Part shown: positions 46,725-58,714 of the stretch, piece by piece
How the letters are laid out: every line of letters starts with the position of its first letter
Position numbering within the stretch: the stretch's first letter is position 1
Assembly: GCA_028554795.2 (NCBI GenBank)
Contig: CM068835.1
Span: 62,769,719-62,833,718, forward strand
Direction of reading: 5' to 3'
From: Sinohyriopsis cumingii
Taxonomy: Eukaryota > Mollusca > Bivalvia > Unionida > Unionidae
Length of the DNA stretch: 64,000 nt
Notes under the pieces: model-generated
What the model was told of the DNA's origin: nothing
What the model saw: the letters and a program-made list of their open reading frames with translations, nothing else
Database searches by the model: none
Made by a program: the position numbers and the translations under genes

Positions 46725-48250
46725 AGTAGGAGCAGGACAACCATAGAAATTCAAACAGCACATGAGGGATAACTAGGGATACTATTAATGCTGGTTAACA
46801 GCTAGACATTGTTTGTGGTATTAATGGCAGTACTTTATCGGCAGGTAATGTATTTGCTTCAAATAATGAATATATATAAAGAACTCTGCAAGAATTTATT
46901 ACAAAAATGATTACTTTTAAGTGTTTAGTAAGCTTCACAACCCCAAGTCCTAAACAGCAACAATGAGAGAGTTAATACATTGCGTTCATGAATTATCCCT
47001 TCTTTAGCAAACACAAGCAATGCAAAATAGCATCTTACACATTTTTCAAGAGTACAAGGCCGAAGTAAATATCCTAATACAGAGATGTCAAATGACCACT
47101 GGTCAGGGAAGAGTGATGGCTACTAAGTGCAATAAAGACTTTTCCTAGGTCAGTGTTATAAATTTGCAAGTAGCCACCAAATTTTGCACTGAAAAATACA
47201 GATGTGTGTACCAGAAAAGGGTTGCACTATGAGTATTTCTATTCCAGATCTGACATTTATTCAGTTCTTGTCATTACCCATTATTAAATCTATTTTGATT
47301 CATAACCCCACTTTCTCGAAAAAATTTCTTATAAAACTATTGAACGTTTGCATTCTTGACTGAATAATGTACTTCTGGATATTCTGTTGCTAATGGATTT
47401 TTCTTCTGACGTTGTTTATACAACTTCAAAACTACAGTAACTGGATGTTACACTATTATCAGTTTCAAGATAAAAATGGGTTGATGTCAATATATATATC
47501 TCAACAATCACAACTGGCAAATGCCAGCAAGATGTTTTTACTGAAATAATTCACTGTCTGTGAATTTAGATTGCCACTTGTGATATAACTGGAAACTGCT
47601 AATGCTAATAATGCTCTTTTTCTACAGGAGGGGGCATTTTTTTCTGACCTTATTAGTATGTATATCATAATATTAGAACTGTAAGTAAAACCTAGAAGCT
47701 AATGATACCCAGTTCATGGCCAAAATACACATGCTTAATGTTTCACTATGCCATGTATTAGAACTCTTAAGTATTTAGACGAGGGAGGCCCATATGTTGG
47801 GCACAGTGCACCTTTGAGGGTACAGCACAACTCATAGAGGGTAGAGTATATAATCTCTTAAAACAGGCGAGAGACAACACTTACTAAAAGTCTAGACTGC
47901 CCAGTAACTCTGATCTGACTATATATTTATTTCCTGTGGCTAATGCTAAGCAGTCTGCTAATGCAACTCTGATGTTACACCAAAAATTATCAAAATAATT
48001 AAACCTGACAAAACAACTACTTCTTGGAAATGGATATAATTTCTTTCTTACACATTATGTGCTGAAAATAATCATGTTAGTGACTTTAGTAAAATTCCAA
48101 TATCTGATAGACGTGTTATGAAACAATTTTATCTTAATGGTCAATATACCTAAAAGACAGTCTACTCTAGGTGTGTCCAAGTGTTTGATAGACGATCAAT
48201 TCACTAGTATAAAGATTAATCACACAATTCATACAATTACATAATTTGTC
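46725..48250. other. Anonymous AT-rich intron
   Basis: Nothing recognised. Confidence 0.5.
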
Positions 48251-48254
48251 TTTT

Positions 48255-48530
48255 TAACAACGAATTTCAGCACATCAATCATCTTTATAAATATACCTAT
48301 GTCACATCAGACAACCATACAGTTAACTAAACTTATTCACTGCAAATCAAATATCAAAGTTATTTTACTTTGCCATCAGTACCTGTGGAACTCAATTTCA
48401 GCAAACCAGTCATTTTTATAAATATATCCATGTCGTATTAGACAACCATACATTTAACCATACTTATTCATTGCAAATCAAATATCAAAATTACTTTATT
48501 TGTCCACCAGCACCTGTGAAAATCAGTAAA
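48255..48530. repeat. 132-bp tandem duplication
   Basis: AATTTCAGCACATCAATCAT ... ATCAGTACCTGTGGAA is followed by AATTTCAGCAAACCAGTCAT ... CACCAGCACCTGTGAA; shared ACTTATTCAyTGCAAATCAA in the middle. Confidence 0.88.
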
Positions 48531-48534
48531 ACAG

Positions 48535-49135
48535 CAGCTTTCATATATTCCTAATATCTGAATTCACCTCATTCCATTAATACTGACCTTCCCAGCATTT
48601 TACCTATCGTGCACAAACATTCTTTGAATTATATTTGTTGAGGATCATTTCTGTTTGAGTAGATAATTGATAATTTAGCAGAAAAAATTCAAACATGAGA
48701 AAAACCTGTCACAGTAAAATGACTGAACTGCATTAATAATGGCAAAATACTGTTTTCAACTTTCATCTGGTAAATTTAATAGTTCTGCATTAAATCAGAA
48801 AAACTTTCTTAGTAAATATAATAAAAGCATTTCTGTAATGTAGGTGACTATTTTTCAGTCGCCAAAATGTTTCTAAAATCACTGGACTGGATAAAAATGC
48901 TAATGATGAGACCAACTTTTCTATATACTGAAGCGAACTAATCCACTGAGTAACTATGAAATCTTTGAGTTACATGTGATTATACAAATCACATTACCAT
49001 GATGCCCCACACAATAAAGTCATTTGTCAGTTGAACATAGCTGCTTTACTTTTCCTGGCACAGCCTAGTGCTTACAGATAGCAACAAAATACATTTAATC
49101 TTGTAGTCTTGAAAGAGTTTACATGTAAAAAAAAT
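48535..49135. other. Anonymous intron
   Basis: Nothing recognised. Confidence 0.5.
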
Positions 49136-49137
49136 TA

Positions 49138-49198
49138 TTTGGGGGTTTAATGCCATTTTTCACCACAAGGATAGGCAATACATGGCACCCAGTATATT
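49138..49198 (-). mobile_element. SINE-A 3' fragment fused to a SINE-B
   Basis: GGGGGTTTAATGCCATTTTT and GGCAATACATGGCACCCAGT match the 3' end of SINE-A (minus orientation). It stops where the SINE-B 3' end begins, without the B family's CA tail. Confidence 0.8.
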
Positions 49199-49199
49199 T

Positions 49200-49490
49200 G
49201 GACTTTTTTTAAAACGTAGCTTTAACAATGTTTCAGTCATATCACTATGATATCTGCAGTGTGGCAGTTTATGATGATGTCTAGCACTAGGGCATCATGC
49301 CGCAGACATGTAGCATGATGTCCAATCCAGTGACATTATTCTGACACAAGGCCAACCAGTCTGCTGAGCACCTAGCAAGGCAGCTGTTAGTACCATTTTT
49401 ATAAGTCTTTGGTATGACTCAGATGGGGTTCGAATCCGCAACCTCCTGCATCTGAGGTGGACACTCTACTACTTAGGCCACCAGAGTGGT
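49200..49490 (-). mobile_element. SINE-B, tail-less copy
   Basis: Minus orientation. TTTTAAAACGTAGCTTTAAC at its 3' end, head CGAATCCGCAACCTCCTGCA (B box complement GGATTCGAACCCC) and CCACCAGAGTGGTC at the right. Confidence 0.88.
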
Positions 49491-49567
49491 CACAATTAAA
49501 ATAAAATGATTAAGTTTTGACCACACAGTTTGCAGTGGTACAGCATTATATCTGGAATCACCATTTG

Positions 49568-49761
49568 TACTCACTGATAAGTTGAGTCAATTGCAAACTA
49601 CACAGTCCCAGATCTGCCATTGCATTATGCACCAACAGACCTGTGTCTATGGAGTATGTTGGGAGTGATCAGCAGAACAAACAAGAAATACCCTGGCCTG
49701 CAGGTGCATTATGCAACAGCAGATCAGGATCTTTACTGTTGACTTGACTTATAAGAGAGTA
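49568..49761. mobile_element. TA-flanked foldback MITE with long terminal inverted repeats
   Basis: Left TACTCACTGATAAGTTGAGT; right reversed TACTCTCTTATAAGTCAAGT: about 20 bp of matching inverted ends starting with TA. Interior CCCAGATCTGCCATTGCATT and GGGAGTGATCAGCAGAACAA typical of the family. Confidence 0.85.
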
Positions 49762-49764
49762 TAT

Positions 49765-51075
49765 ATAGTAAGTCATAATATAGGATGCTATAACAAAGGA
49801 GAGCTATACCCTACTACAGTACCTTGCCCATGGGTTTCTGTGTGTTTGTATTTTAATAACAGACTTCTAATAACAATTTCAGCCAACAGAGGTTTTGCTA
49901 GGAGTTTAGAACTTAATATACACACACCAGACAATTTTACCCCCAGACAAGATATACTATAGTTTTGTTTATGAGTGCTTACCAAAACATCATTACATAA
50001 AACATCTCATCATGACACAGAAAATGGAGTAATATGACTGGCCCATATATGCACCCAATCTAGTCTGAGGAGGGTCCTTCTGGTCACAAGTCTGGCATGC
50101 TAATTATGGTTCATAATTTGCAAGCAAAACTTCAGTTATTCATAAAATGGACCAGTGCAACAATAAATTTATGGTCACAGGAATGGAACTCAGTGACATC
50201 AATGTGAATGTCAGTATGCAGTTAGGTTGGTAATCATTTTCAGACCCATACAATTTTGTGTTGTGGCATAGTAAAGACTATTTGCATATGCATCTTTAAT
50301 CACCATGTTTCGTTGTCTCTCTGAATCATTCTGATTTGTACATACCAGTACTTCATGTATTACTTTTGTATTCTGCATTTTATTTTGTGTTACAACTCAT
50401 CTAGGTTAAACTTAAGTTCAAAGTTACCAAATATATTTATATTCACAACCACATTTATTTATTCATTATCTTCGAATTTCTTGTTCATCATTGATGTCTT
50501 TTAATATTTGCTTATTTGTTTATTCATATTCTAACCTTTCCTTGTTCCAGATCCAAATCATGCATCAACCATGATATTTAAAATTCTGCTGTTCAATAGA
50601 GAGGTTCCCTTATCTACTCTGGAATTTATTTTAGAACAATAAACACTTCCACTTGACTACAGGATACTATATCTAGCTCCCATCATTGCACATGAGTTAT
50701 TGTGCCACCAACACATAAAATCACATTATATAATGTAAAAGACCAAATCTATTACATGTACTAAATTCACCCTGTTTTCCGGTGCTGTCTGTTGACATAA
50801 AACCTAGGACACTACACCCACCAGAGAACACCATAGAAGAAGTGTTCCCTTGGAAAAACTTACATATGAACAGTGTCACCTAGTCATGGATAAATCAATC
50901 ACTCATGCAACATGAGAATGACTACAAACTATCACCTGACCAATAAAGACATGAAATATCTCTCTTTCCATGCTTCAAATATTTAAAATACTGTTACTAT
51001 TATATATAAAAAATTGGTCTTATTATCAGGCATACAACTACTGAGAGCAGTCAAACAACCTGCACATCTCAACTT
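49765..51075. other. Anonymous AT-rich intron
   Basis: Nothing recognised. Confidence 0.5.
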
Positions 51076-51089
51076 CTTTTTGGTGTTGT

Positions 51090-51397
51090 GTGTGTGTGAT
51101 TAGGATTTTTAACAATTTTTCAGTCATACTGCTATGATGTCTGCAGTATGGCAGTTTATAGTGATGTCTAGCACTGAGGCATCATGCCACAGACATGTAA
51201 TATGATGTCACACCCAGTCACATTATCCTGATACCAGATCAACCAGTCCTAACACTAAGCTCTTAATGCTGAGCACCTAGTGAGGCAGCTGTTAGTACCA
51301 TTTTTGTAAGTCTTTGGTATGACTCTGCCAGGGTTCGAACCCATGACCTCTTGCTTCCAAGGTGGATGCTCTAACCACTAAGCCACCAGAACAGACT
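51090..51397 (-). mobile_element. SINE-B, full copy
   Basis: Minus orientation, short CA tail at the left, B box GGGTTCGAACCC visible in complement near 51335, head at the right. Flanked by CTTTTTGGTGTTGT (51076-51089) and the same sequence with one extra T (51398-51412). Confidence 0.92.
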
Positions 51398-51414
51398 CTT
51401 TTTTGGTGTTGTAT

Positions 51415-51955
51415 TTTAAAGTACACATTTGAAAACTGCTAAAAATATATGTGAATGCCTCAATTTTCAAAACTGGACTGGATGACTCTAAATGTACATG
51501 GGTATTGAATCTCTTATATCCAGTTTCAACTGATCAGGCCTTCTACCACTAAATGTATCCCTTTGCAATTCATATCTGAAACAGTCAGTGATGTCAATAA
51601 GCAATGTCTCTGTACATATATGCACTCAACCGTGTATGGGGACATACTGTTTTTATGTGCATTTAACAAATGAAAGGTTTTTATCGGTTTACTCTGCACC
51701 AGGCATTGGAATATATTAACATTCATGAATGAATTCCACTTCATATGAGGCGAAGAAGATATTCGTTAAACTTGCGTAAAATTTGCAATTAAGTCAATGT
51801 GAAGTCCTAAATATAGAAAAATAGTAAATTCAAAATAACTTGGATGCATTTGATACCAGCAGTATATATGACTGGTAAAAGACATACCTAACAGGTTTAA
51901 CGAACATCACAAGTAAGCAAAATAATTTATATCAAAATCAAACGAGACAACCATA
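51415..51955. other. Anonymous sequence
   Basis: Nothing recognised before the candidate leader exon. Confidence 0.45.
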
Positions 51956-51956
51956 C

Positions 51957-52013
51957 CTGAATGTTCAAAAAACTTGTCACTGAATGTCACTGTCACAATT
52001 TTCGAATAGGCAC
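51957..52013 (-). other. Candidate internal 5' UTR exon of the minus-strand gene
   Basis: Seen on the minus strand: a pyrimidine-rich acceptor (AACTTTATTTTCAG) before 52013 and a consensus donor (CATTCAG|GTATGG) after 51957, bounding 57 nt. Its single open frame, spliced to the STK33 exon at 9021, reaches a stop within four codons, so it would be noncoding leader there. It lies beside the region with promoter-like features. It could instead belong to an unrelated transcript or be chance; no other minus-strand coding exon was recognised between here and 9.0 kb. Confidence 0.4.
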
Positions 52014-52029
52014 CTGAAAATAAAGTTAA

Positions 52030-52269
52030 AGGTTTTCGAGATCTACATAACTCAATACACAGAATCTACAGTTTATCTATATATCTCCTTTTTCCACCGT
52101 ATACAAATTTTCATGGAATACTGTTTCTCTTTTCATCCAGACTTTTGAAAGGTTATCCTTCGATATGTAGGTCTCCATAGGCGCTATTGGCTTCCAAGCA
52201 CATTGCGCATTTTTCTGCGCATACATACTTGGCGGACTGAATTGAATTCTTAAATCCCTTTAAATAACC
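52030..52269. promoter_or_regulatory. Candidate bidirectional promoter region
   Basis: Base composition changes here: CpGs and GCGC motifs appear after tens of kilobases of AT-rich intron. Visible are an inverted CCAAT box (ATTGG near 52186) and paired GCGCA motifs (TTGCGCA...CTGCGCA near 52203-52222), similar to half-sites of NRF1-type elements. A minus-strand candidate leader exon lies to the left and a plus-strand ATG exon with a consensus donor to the right. The start sites themselves cannot be read from sequence. Confidence 0.35.
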
Positions 52270-52338
52270 ATGGGAAAAAATTTATTTCATAACCAGTCTG
52301 GTACAAGCGCGCTCTCTGCTCTAGTCTTGCTTTTCAAG
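52270..52338 (+). CDS. Candidate first coding exon of a divergent plus-strand gene
   Basis: Seen: ATG in an ideal context (ACCATGG), an in-frame TAA three codons upstream, 23 open codons starting MGKNLFHNQ and ending ALVLLFK, then a near-perfect donor (AAG|GTACGTAA) in phase 0. I do not recognise the protein; its end is hydrophobic. No matching second exon was found before an L1-like fragment that starts about 230 bp downstream. A 23-codon open stretch is expected fairly often by chance, so the case rests on start context, donor and promoter position together. Confidence 0.3.
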
Positions 52339-52574
52339 GTACGTAAATGTTAAATATCGAGCAATCAAGTTTTTCCTGCATTACTTCCCCTCTTCGCGTA
52401 TGCTCTACGTAGGTCCAAACCAAAAACTTATTAATAAACTTGAAGAAAGGTGGATTGTGCATGAAACATCTAGCATCTTTCATCAAATCTTTAAAAATAT
52501 CTCGGATCAAGCGTTTGCGAACTAATTATTCTGAATGACAAAATATAACAGACTAGTTTCTTAAAAAATACATT

Positions 52575-53395
52575 TTGTGCTATTACACATTTGTTTTTCT
52601 TCATTTAAATGATTTACAAATAATGAGATTATCCAAAAATATTCCCCCAAAAAAATTGTTTTTGACGGATATTCTTTTAACATGGGCAGAATTTATGACC
52701 GTAGAGAAAGATAGAAAATTCCTTGAAATTTCACAGGAGGGTTTGTTTAAAAATAAAAATATAACGATTAACAACAGACCAGTTGTGGATCGATCGTGGC
52801 TGTCGAAGGTGGTAAAATTTAAATATCATTTCTTGGGTGAACAAGGTGTATACTTATTACATGAAGGATTTTGTAATCTATACTATTTTTCACCCCAGAT
52901 TAAAAGATAATACGGTATTTTAAGTGCAATCAGACTATATTTAAAAACATTAAATTTGCAGCATGTGCAAAAAATCTGCACTCTTTTTTTCCAGAAGAAT
53001 ACTGAAGTTCTACCCAAGAATAAAAAATGGGATGCAGAAGGATATATACTTGTCTAATAAAGTCATTATTACATTGTCCTAAGACTCAAGAAACCTTTTC
53101 TAAAAAAATTAAATTCAACATTCCAAAAGTCAAACATTGGTGGAATAAGGTATATTCGATTCCAAAATTACTTTGGATACAAAATATTGGTGGCTCCAGT
53201 TTAGAATTACCCATAACATACTGAGTACAAACAATTTTCTATTCAAAATTGGTTCCGTTGCTATAAACGGTGTTCTTTCTGCAATAGCGAGGAAGAAACG
53301 ATAAAACATTTAGTTTGCAACTGTGTTGTTGTAAAACATTTTTGGGTCGGGGTTTATATTTTTATAGAAGCGAGACTGGAGTGAATTTCGAGATT
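52575..53395 (+). mobile_element. L1/Tx1-like LINE ORF2, C-terminal remnant
   Basis: Plus strand, three blocks in different frames. FLTDILLTWAEF then GLFKNKNITINNRPVVDRSW (family form: LWNNSxIxIxxxPxFxxxW), KIKFNIPKVKHWWNKVY (family: IPKxQxWWNxKF), NFLFKIGSVA, and RCSFCNSEEETIKHLVCNC followed by HFW. The last is the C-x2-C...H-x4-C knuckle typical of these ORF2 C-termini. No RT core is present, so this is a 5'-truncated, decayed insertion. It differs from the LINE at 16.6-21.1 kb, which has RNase H. Confidence 0.88.
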
Positions 53396-53399
53396 TCTG

Positions 53400-54785
53400 A
53401 AAATCTTTTTTTATTTGCAAGATGCTCTACTTTTAAATTTTAGCTAATACGTCTGACCCGAGAAATCCAAAAGTACAAAAGTTATTTACTAAATTGAATC
53501 ATGTGAAAACATATTTCATTAGGAAATAGAGTAAGAACTATGATGGTGGAATAGAGTGATCACTGAATGAAATGTTGACTTTGAAAAAGTATGACCCGTT
53601 TTCTGTCACTCCCTTTCTCGTACATATATGCGGGCAGGGATGCACATATATGCAGATAAATGTGAGCATACACGTAAACAATTTTTTCGTACATGAGAAT
53701 GACTGTTTATGCATGCTCTCATACTTAATTATTTATAGAATGTTGGTCATTCTAATATTATCGTATGTAGGGATACCCATGGGTAAATTATGATTTCTCG
53801 TGTCCGACATTAAAATGTGTCGTCTTGCTGGAATTTGGAAAGTTGGAATCTCTGTGGTTAAAGGCAGTACGCATACATTGGTTAGTTCCCTTTTAACACC
53901 CTAAGAATAGGAATCACTGTTCTTGGTTGTTTTTAAGTTGAATTGGGTCAAGTACTGCTGCACATGCAGCCGGGCCTGATGAATTCTGGGTTAACCAATT
54001 TATGTTATAGTAATTCTAATTTCTGTTGATTGATATCAATCGTTCGTATCTATGATGGTGTTATTTGCGTTTAATTTTGTGTTCCGCCTTGTGCGGGGTG
54101 GGGTTTGGCTGATGTTATTGGGTTATTGAATACTTAAGCCTAAAATAAGTAGGACCTCTTAATGATATTATCCCCGGGGGTTAATATGATATTATCCCTG
54201 GGGTTAATATTATTTATGTCATTATTTAGTTTTTAAGCATATAGTTAAATGGCAAAATTATCCGCATGAGATATTCTAGGGATGTATGTAACTTGCATAC
54301 GATTACAATATATGACTTTATAGTTTTCATCTTTACAGCATATGTGTATACACCTCTTTGTAATGTATCCGTATACTAATAACATCGTCCTAGACGAAAT
54401 CACAGCGAAACATATATTGTATTAGAAAAGCACTCTAAAAGAGTAGAATAAGAGCCGCTACACTGATTCTTTGTATTGTTTAGCTGATCAAGTAAAGTAT
54501 ATAAGTTTCTAGGCTTCAGATATTTACAAACTGCATCCGATCCGGCAGATGTATATATAGATTTCTAACAATCAAATCCTGGAATTGAAGTGTTGTAGAT
54601 TGTTATGTACACAGTGTAATTATTACTCGGAGTTACTTACATTTTGCAGTTATGTTTCTGACGTTCGATATATATGCTTTCTTTATTGTCGTCATCAGCA
54701 GTCATGCCTTCTTTGACCTTGCTAGTGTAGACCGAATTTCAATATGATAGAAATTATCGGGTGTTGATATGGTCTTGGTTGTATT
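53400..54785. other. Anonymous intergenic or intronic sequence
   Basis: No gene recognised. Near 54160-54205 a short direct repeat (ATGATATTATCCCCGGGGGT / ATGATATTATCCCTGGGGTT). Confidence 0.5.
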
Positions 54786-54789
54786 ATTA

Positions 54790-55400
54790 TTTCTTATATA
54801 TTAGAGTAAGCACAAAGGGTATACACTTATAGGACTTTGTACGCAAATATGAGCAATGTATCACAAAATGTGATCATTGTCTATAACTTGTTATTGTTGT
54901 TGTATGGTTTAACGCCATTTTCAGCACACCATAGGCTATACATGGCGGCCAGTATTAATGGTGGAGGAAAAACCCGGCAAAACCCCGGAAAGAACCACCG
55001 ACCGACGAGGAGCTACTGGCAAGCTTTCTCACATAACCACACTGGCCGAATCGGAGACTCTAACCCACGCAGACAGAGGTGAGATGGCAGTGATCCGTAA
55101 CGGAAAGCGCTTTAGACCAATCGGCCACTCTGGGCCCCCAATAACTTGTACAAAATTATAATATATGTTTCACATGTAGAATGTATGTATTACTGATTTT
55201 CATTCGTGTAGTGATGTTTAATTATTGATTAAATGAAACAGGTATATCTCGTAGCGTCCAGCTGACGAACACGACGTATTTCCGGTTCCAAACCTATCGT
55301 CGAAATGACAAGGAGCCACCTCGCATGGCAAGCCCCTCCCAGACTGTTGCAGACTTGTATACCATTCTCGTGGTATTAGTTATCACGCGGACAATCATCG
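54790..55400. repeat. Duplicated segment, copy with SINE
   Basis: ATGTATTACTGATTTTCATTCGTGT...ATTATTGATTAAA...ATCTCGTAGCGTC here parallels ACGTATTATTGATTTTCACTCGCAT...ATATTGATTAAAA...CATCTCGTAGCGTC at 57065-57175. Upstream, AAGGGTATACACTTATAGGA parallels AAGGGTATCAACATTTAGGA. SINE-A at 54892-55140 interrupts this copy only. Confidence 0.75.
54892..55140 (-). mobile_element. SINE-A, full copy
   Basis: 249 bp, minus orientation: head GGGGGCCCAGAGTGGCCGAT at the right, 3' GGTTTAACGCCATTTTCAGC (plus reading) at the left. Perfect 9-bp duplication ATAACTTGT at 54883-54891 and 55141-55149. Confidence 0.93.
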
Positions 55401-56930
55401 TGCTTATGGCCTCCTGACCACCCCTTTCTTTCAATAACAAATGCTTCACTTTGACAAACCCTTTCGTTTCGGATAATCGGACTAGATGTATTTATGTGTT
55501 GGTTGGCTAACCGGTTGTTTGAGGTTGAAAATGTGAAGAGAATCGAGACATTTTAATGTTTATGGATTTCCATCTTAAAGCGAAATTTGAAATCTCCAGG
55601 AAAAATAAAATCTCTTTACTCCAGGAGGTTAGGAAGCTGCTCCAAAAAGAGAGATTCGATCAGCTTGTTTCCTTTTATCGCGTAGGAGAAGGGCGGTAGA
55701 GGCAGAAAAAATTGGATCGTTTTGCCTGAGGTTTGGTCTAACTCAGACGATGTATGTTCGAAATTGAAGGTTGTAGCGTAGTTAAGAATGTAATTATAGA
55801 GTTCTTTTCGATGACAGTAAATTATGTTCCACAGTAGTGGCGTGGGAACGACTTGATGGAGTAAATGGAGGGTGTTAGATTATTCACTTTGGCTCATCTC
55901 TAGACAACGTTTATTTCGCTGCCGTATACATTTTCATAAAGATGAATATATTCCGAGGATGTTATATCTAGTGCACAATGTAGTATCGAACGCCAACGAG
56001 TTGCTATTTAATGCACTTAATAAAGGTCCATCCGTGCATAAACGGGTCGAATGGCGAGTATAACGTGATGTCGTCATGTTCAAAACAAAATATGGTTGTA
56101 GTACAAGTGGGACAAAACGGCTGAGAAGCGTTCTAACAGTTCTCCCCTCTACAATAAGCAAAGGAAGAAACACACTCCAACAGAAAAACAATGCTTAACG
56201 AACTACTAGTGTTGATAAACACAGTCAACACATACATATCATATAAGAAACGGCACAAAAATTCAGAGTAGCTGCCTCAAGCCTGTTAAGCAATGGCGGA
56301 AATTTTGATTTTGTTTGGAGTGGGAGGTATCTGGTCTGTAGGCTGGTTACCGATCGAGACTGCATTTTGGGTACCTCCCCGAGTCGTGGTCGAAACAGTC
56401 TGCTTGTGTAGCCATATCAAAAGTATTTGCGAATAATGTTTGTTCCCTCAGCAACAATTATAACTTCTTATCATAAGCGTCGAACCTTTGGTCTCTACGT
56501 AAAAATTATGTAAGACCCTTTTTCACTTCAGGATAGTGGCATATAATTCAGACCTGTGTAAATAGCTTCCCATGAGGAAGTAATTTCTGGGGTTTCTAAC
56601 TTTGCTTGCGTCTCCCTCTTTAACTCGTGCGCATAAAGTTCAACAATGGATTTAACAAAATGATGAACACCCAGTTCAACAACAGACAGTAGCGTACTAG
56701 CGGGGGCTGGACGGGGCTCCGAACGCCAGAGGTCTTGGGGCGCCAACATTTCTTGGGGCCATCATCATTACTCCTGAGGCCATTTACCCTCAATACGCCA
56801 ATGGCAAAGGATATACGGAAATGATATCGTTCCTAAATGTAACTTCAGCGAGTTATCAAGAAAGAATCACCGTATCGACGTTGTGAAGAAATATGATTGA
56901 TATATGGAAATATCACTCTGGATGATAAAT
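55400..56930. other. Anonymous sequence with richer CpG content
   Basis: No family recognised. A 48-codon plus-strand frame (55556-55702) reads KNKISLLQEVRKLLQKERFD in part, an amphipathic helix-like stretch; no start, splice or homology support. CpG frequency is clearly higher than at 1-52 kb. Confidence 0.4.
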
Positions 56931-57260
56931 GTATCACCAAGGGTATCAACATTTAGGATTTTATACACAAATTTGAACACTACATGCTTATTTTAACAAA
57001 AGGTGATCAAATTCATAATTCCTAAAAAAATATGAATAATGTATGCTATATCCATGTTTAGAGTGTACGTATTATTGATTTTCACTCGCATAATGATCTT
57101 GAATTATTGATTTTGCTCAGAGAGTGATATTGGATAATATTGATTAAAACTGGAACATGTGCATCTCGTAGCGTCAGTTGAGGACGATGCATTTTCGGTG
57201 GAATGGTCAAAGAGCCGCCACGCTTGGTTCACCCATCGCAGTCTACTGAAGGATCATTTT
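56930..57260. repeat. Duplicated segment, empty-site copy
   Basis: Parallel of 54790-55400 without the SINE. AATTCATAATTCCTAAAAAA occupies the position of the SINE target (TCTATAACTTGTACAAAATT). Confidence 0.7.
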
Positions 57261-57264
57261 AAAG

Positions 57265-58700
57265 CATCCTTATTCTCTGCAAAAGCTTTTGTCCCTCATT
57301 GCGAGTAAAACATTACCGTCATCTGATCTAATGTCACCATCGACCGCATCATATGGGTTACACGAAACTCCTCAGAGTTCTATCTCTTTGACTAAATCAT
57401 TCGTATTTCATTATGTTTTCATCAGATTAAAGCAAAACATTGACATTAAATGAAAATAATTTATTATATTTTCTGGTAGTATATTTTGTGCTATTAGATA
57501 GTTAATCGTACACTTGCTCAAAGAAACTGAAATTTCCAATTTTAGTATTTCTTCCGTACTCGGGTTTGTCGAGGACTATTTTAAAATAAAATATCATCTT
57601 CACAAGCATGCTCTAAGGGCAAGTAGTGTCAATAAGGTTATTCGTTTCGTTTTCACTTCCTAATATAAACTGTATTAAATTAACTCATAAATCCATGCTT
57701 AGATAATATTCTATATCATTTCTGGAAATGGATTTACTTTATTTTACTTTCTGTAGTATATTAATAGCCCCCCACCCCACCCCCCTAAAAAAAAAGCAGT
57801 CCTAGCGAAGTGCGATACAGGCGTCCCGTCCCAGGCACTGAATCTATTATTTAGGTGTATTTGTTCTAAATATAGAAAACATACTCCTACAGTAATAATA
57901 ACACCAGCTATCAAGTAATAAAAGTTGTAATCTATTTTAACAATATCTAAGTCAGCCTTGCGTGACCCTGTTCTCTCAGTAGTCGTACATGTTTTTTTTA
58001 ATTTTTCAGCTTTGTCTATTTTAAATTAATGCGAACGTTTACCATGTTGAACATAACTATGATCTTTATCGTTTGTGAATTTACAACCACTGGCGATTTA
58101 GAAAATTGTAATTTGTATTCCATTTTGCTTTCCAGATCTTGCTCGCTTCTTCGCGTTCATTTTGTAAATAAATTTGAGCTTCGTCCTAATAGGTATTTGA
58201 GTTATTTTTCATCTACCTTCAAGTTGCCTCCACCTTACAAATATCTTCAATGTTTAATGACCTTCTAACGTAACTACGTTCTAGTTTTCTAAACGTTGCC
58301 GCTTTGGGTTTAAAAACTGATGTGCTCAAAGTTATCAATCAAACACGTATTGCTGAAAGTGGCAATATCAAACTAACAGATAAAATTCACACAAAAATTA
58401 CATATTTCTGCTTCTCGTTACGTAGCCTTCTTTCAACTCTTTCTGTAATTCGTTTATTTTATGAATATGAAGAAATGTGCTAAAGAAATATGTTATTCTC
58501 AGTAATATTTCTCTGTTGATGTCATTGGTATTATAGTCGTTTATCCAACTCCTTAGCAGTCAAGTGTTGACCAGTTATTCCGTTGTAGGTTCCATTTACC
58601 ATAATAACCTTTAATGCCTCATTGTAGGCTTCATGTGCAAGCAGTCTCAGCATCCTGTAATGCCATTTATATACTGTTCAGATTCTAAACGGCCTTTGGA
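57265..58700. other. Anonymous sequence
   Basis: No gene recognised; CCCCCCACCCCACCCCCC-type run near 57768-57786. Confidence 0.45.
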
Positions 58701-58714
58701 CATACTTAAATAGT

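Larger units (their letters stand above)
9022..51956 (-). other. Presumed first intron of STK33 (if the leader exon is right)
   Basis: About 43 kb without a recognised host exon. The acceptor before 9021 is good, so at least one upstream exon exists, but its identity with 51957-52013 is inferred. The interval carries the LINE, both DIRS remnants, most SINEs and the tandem arrays. Another promoter closer to 9 kb is possible. Confidence 0.4.
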
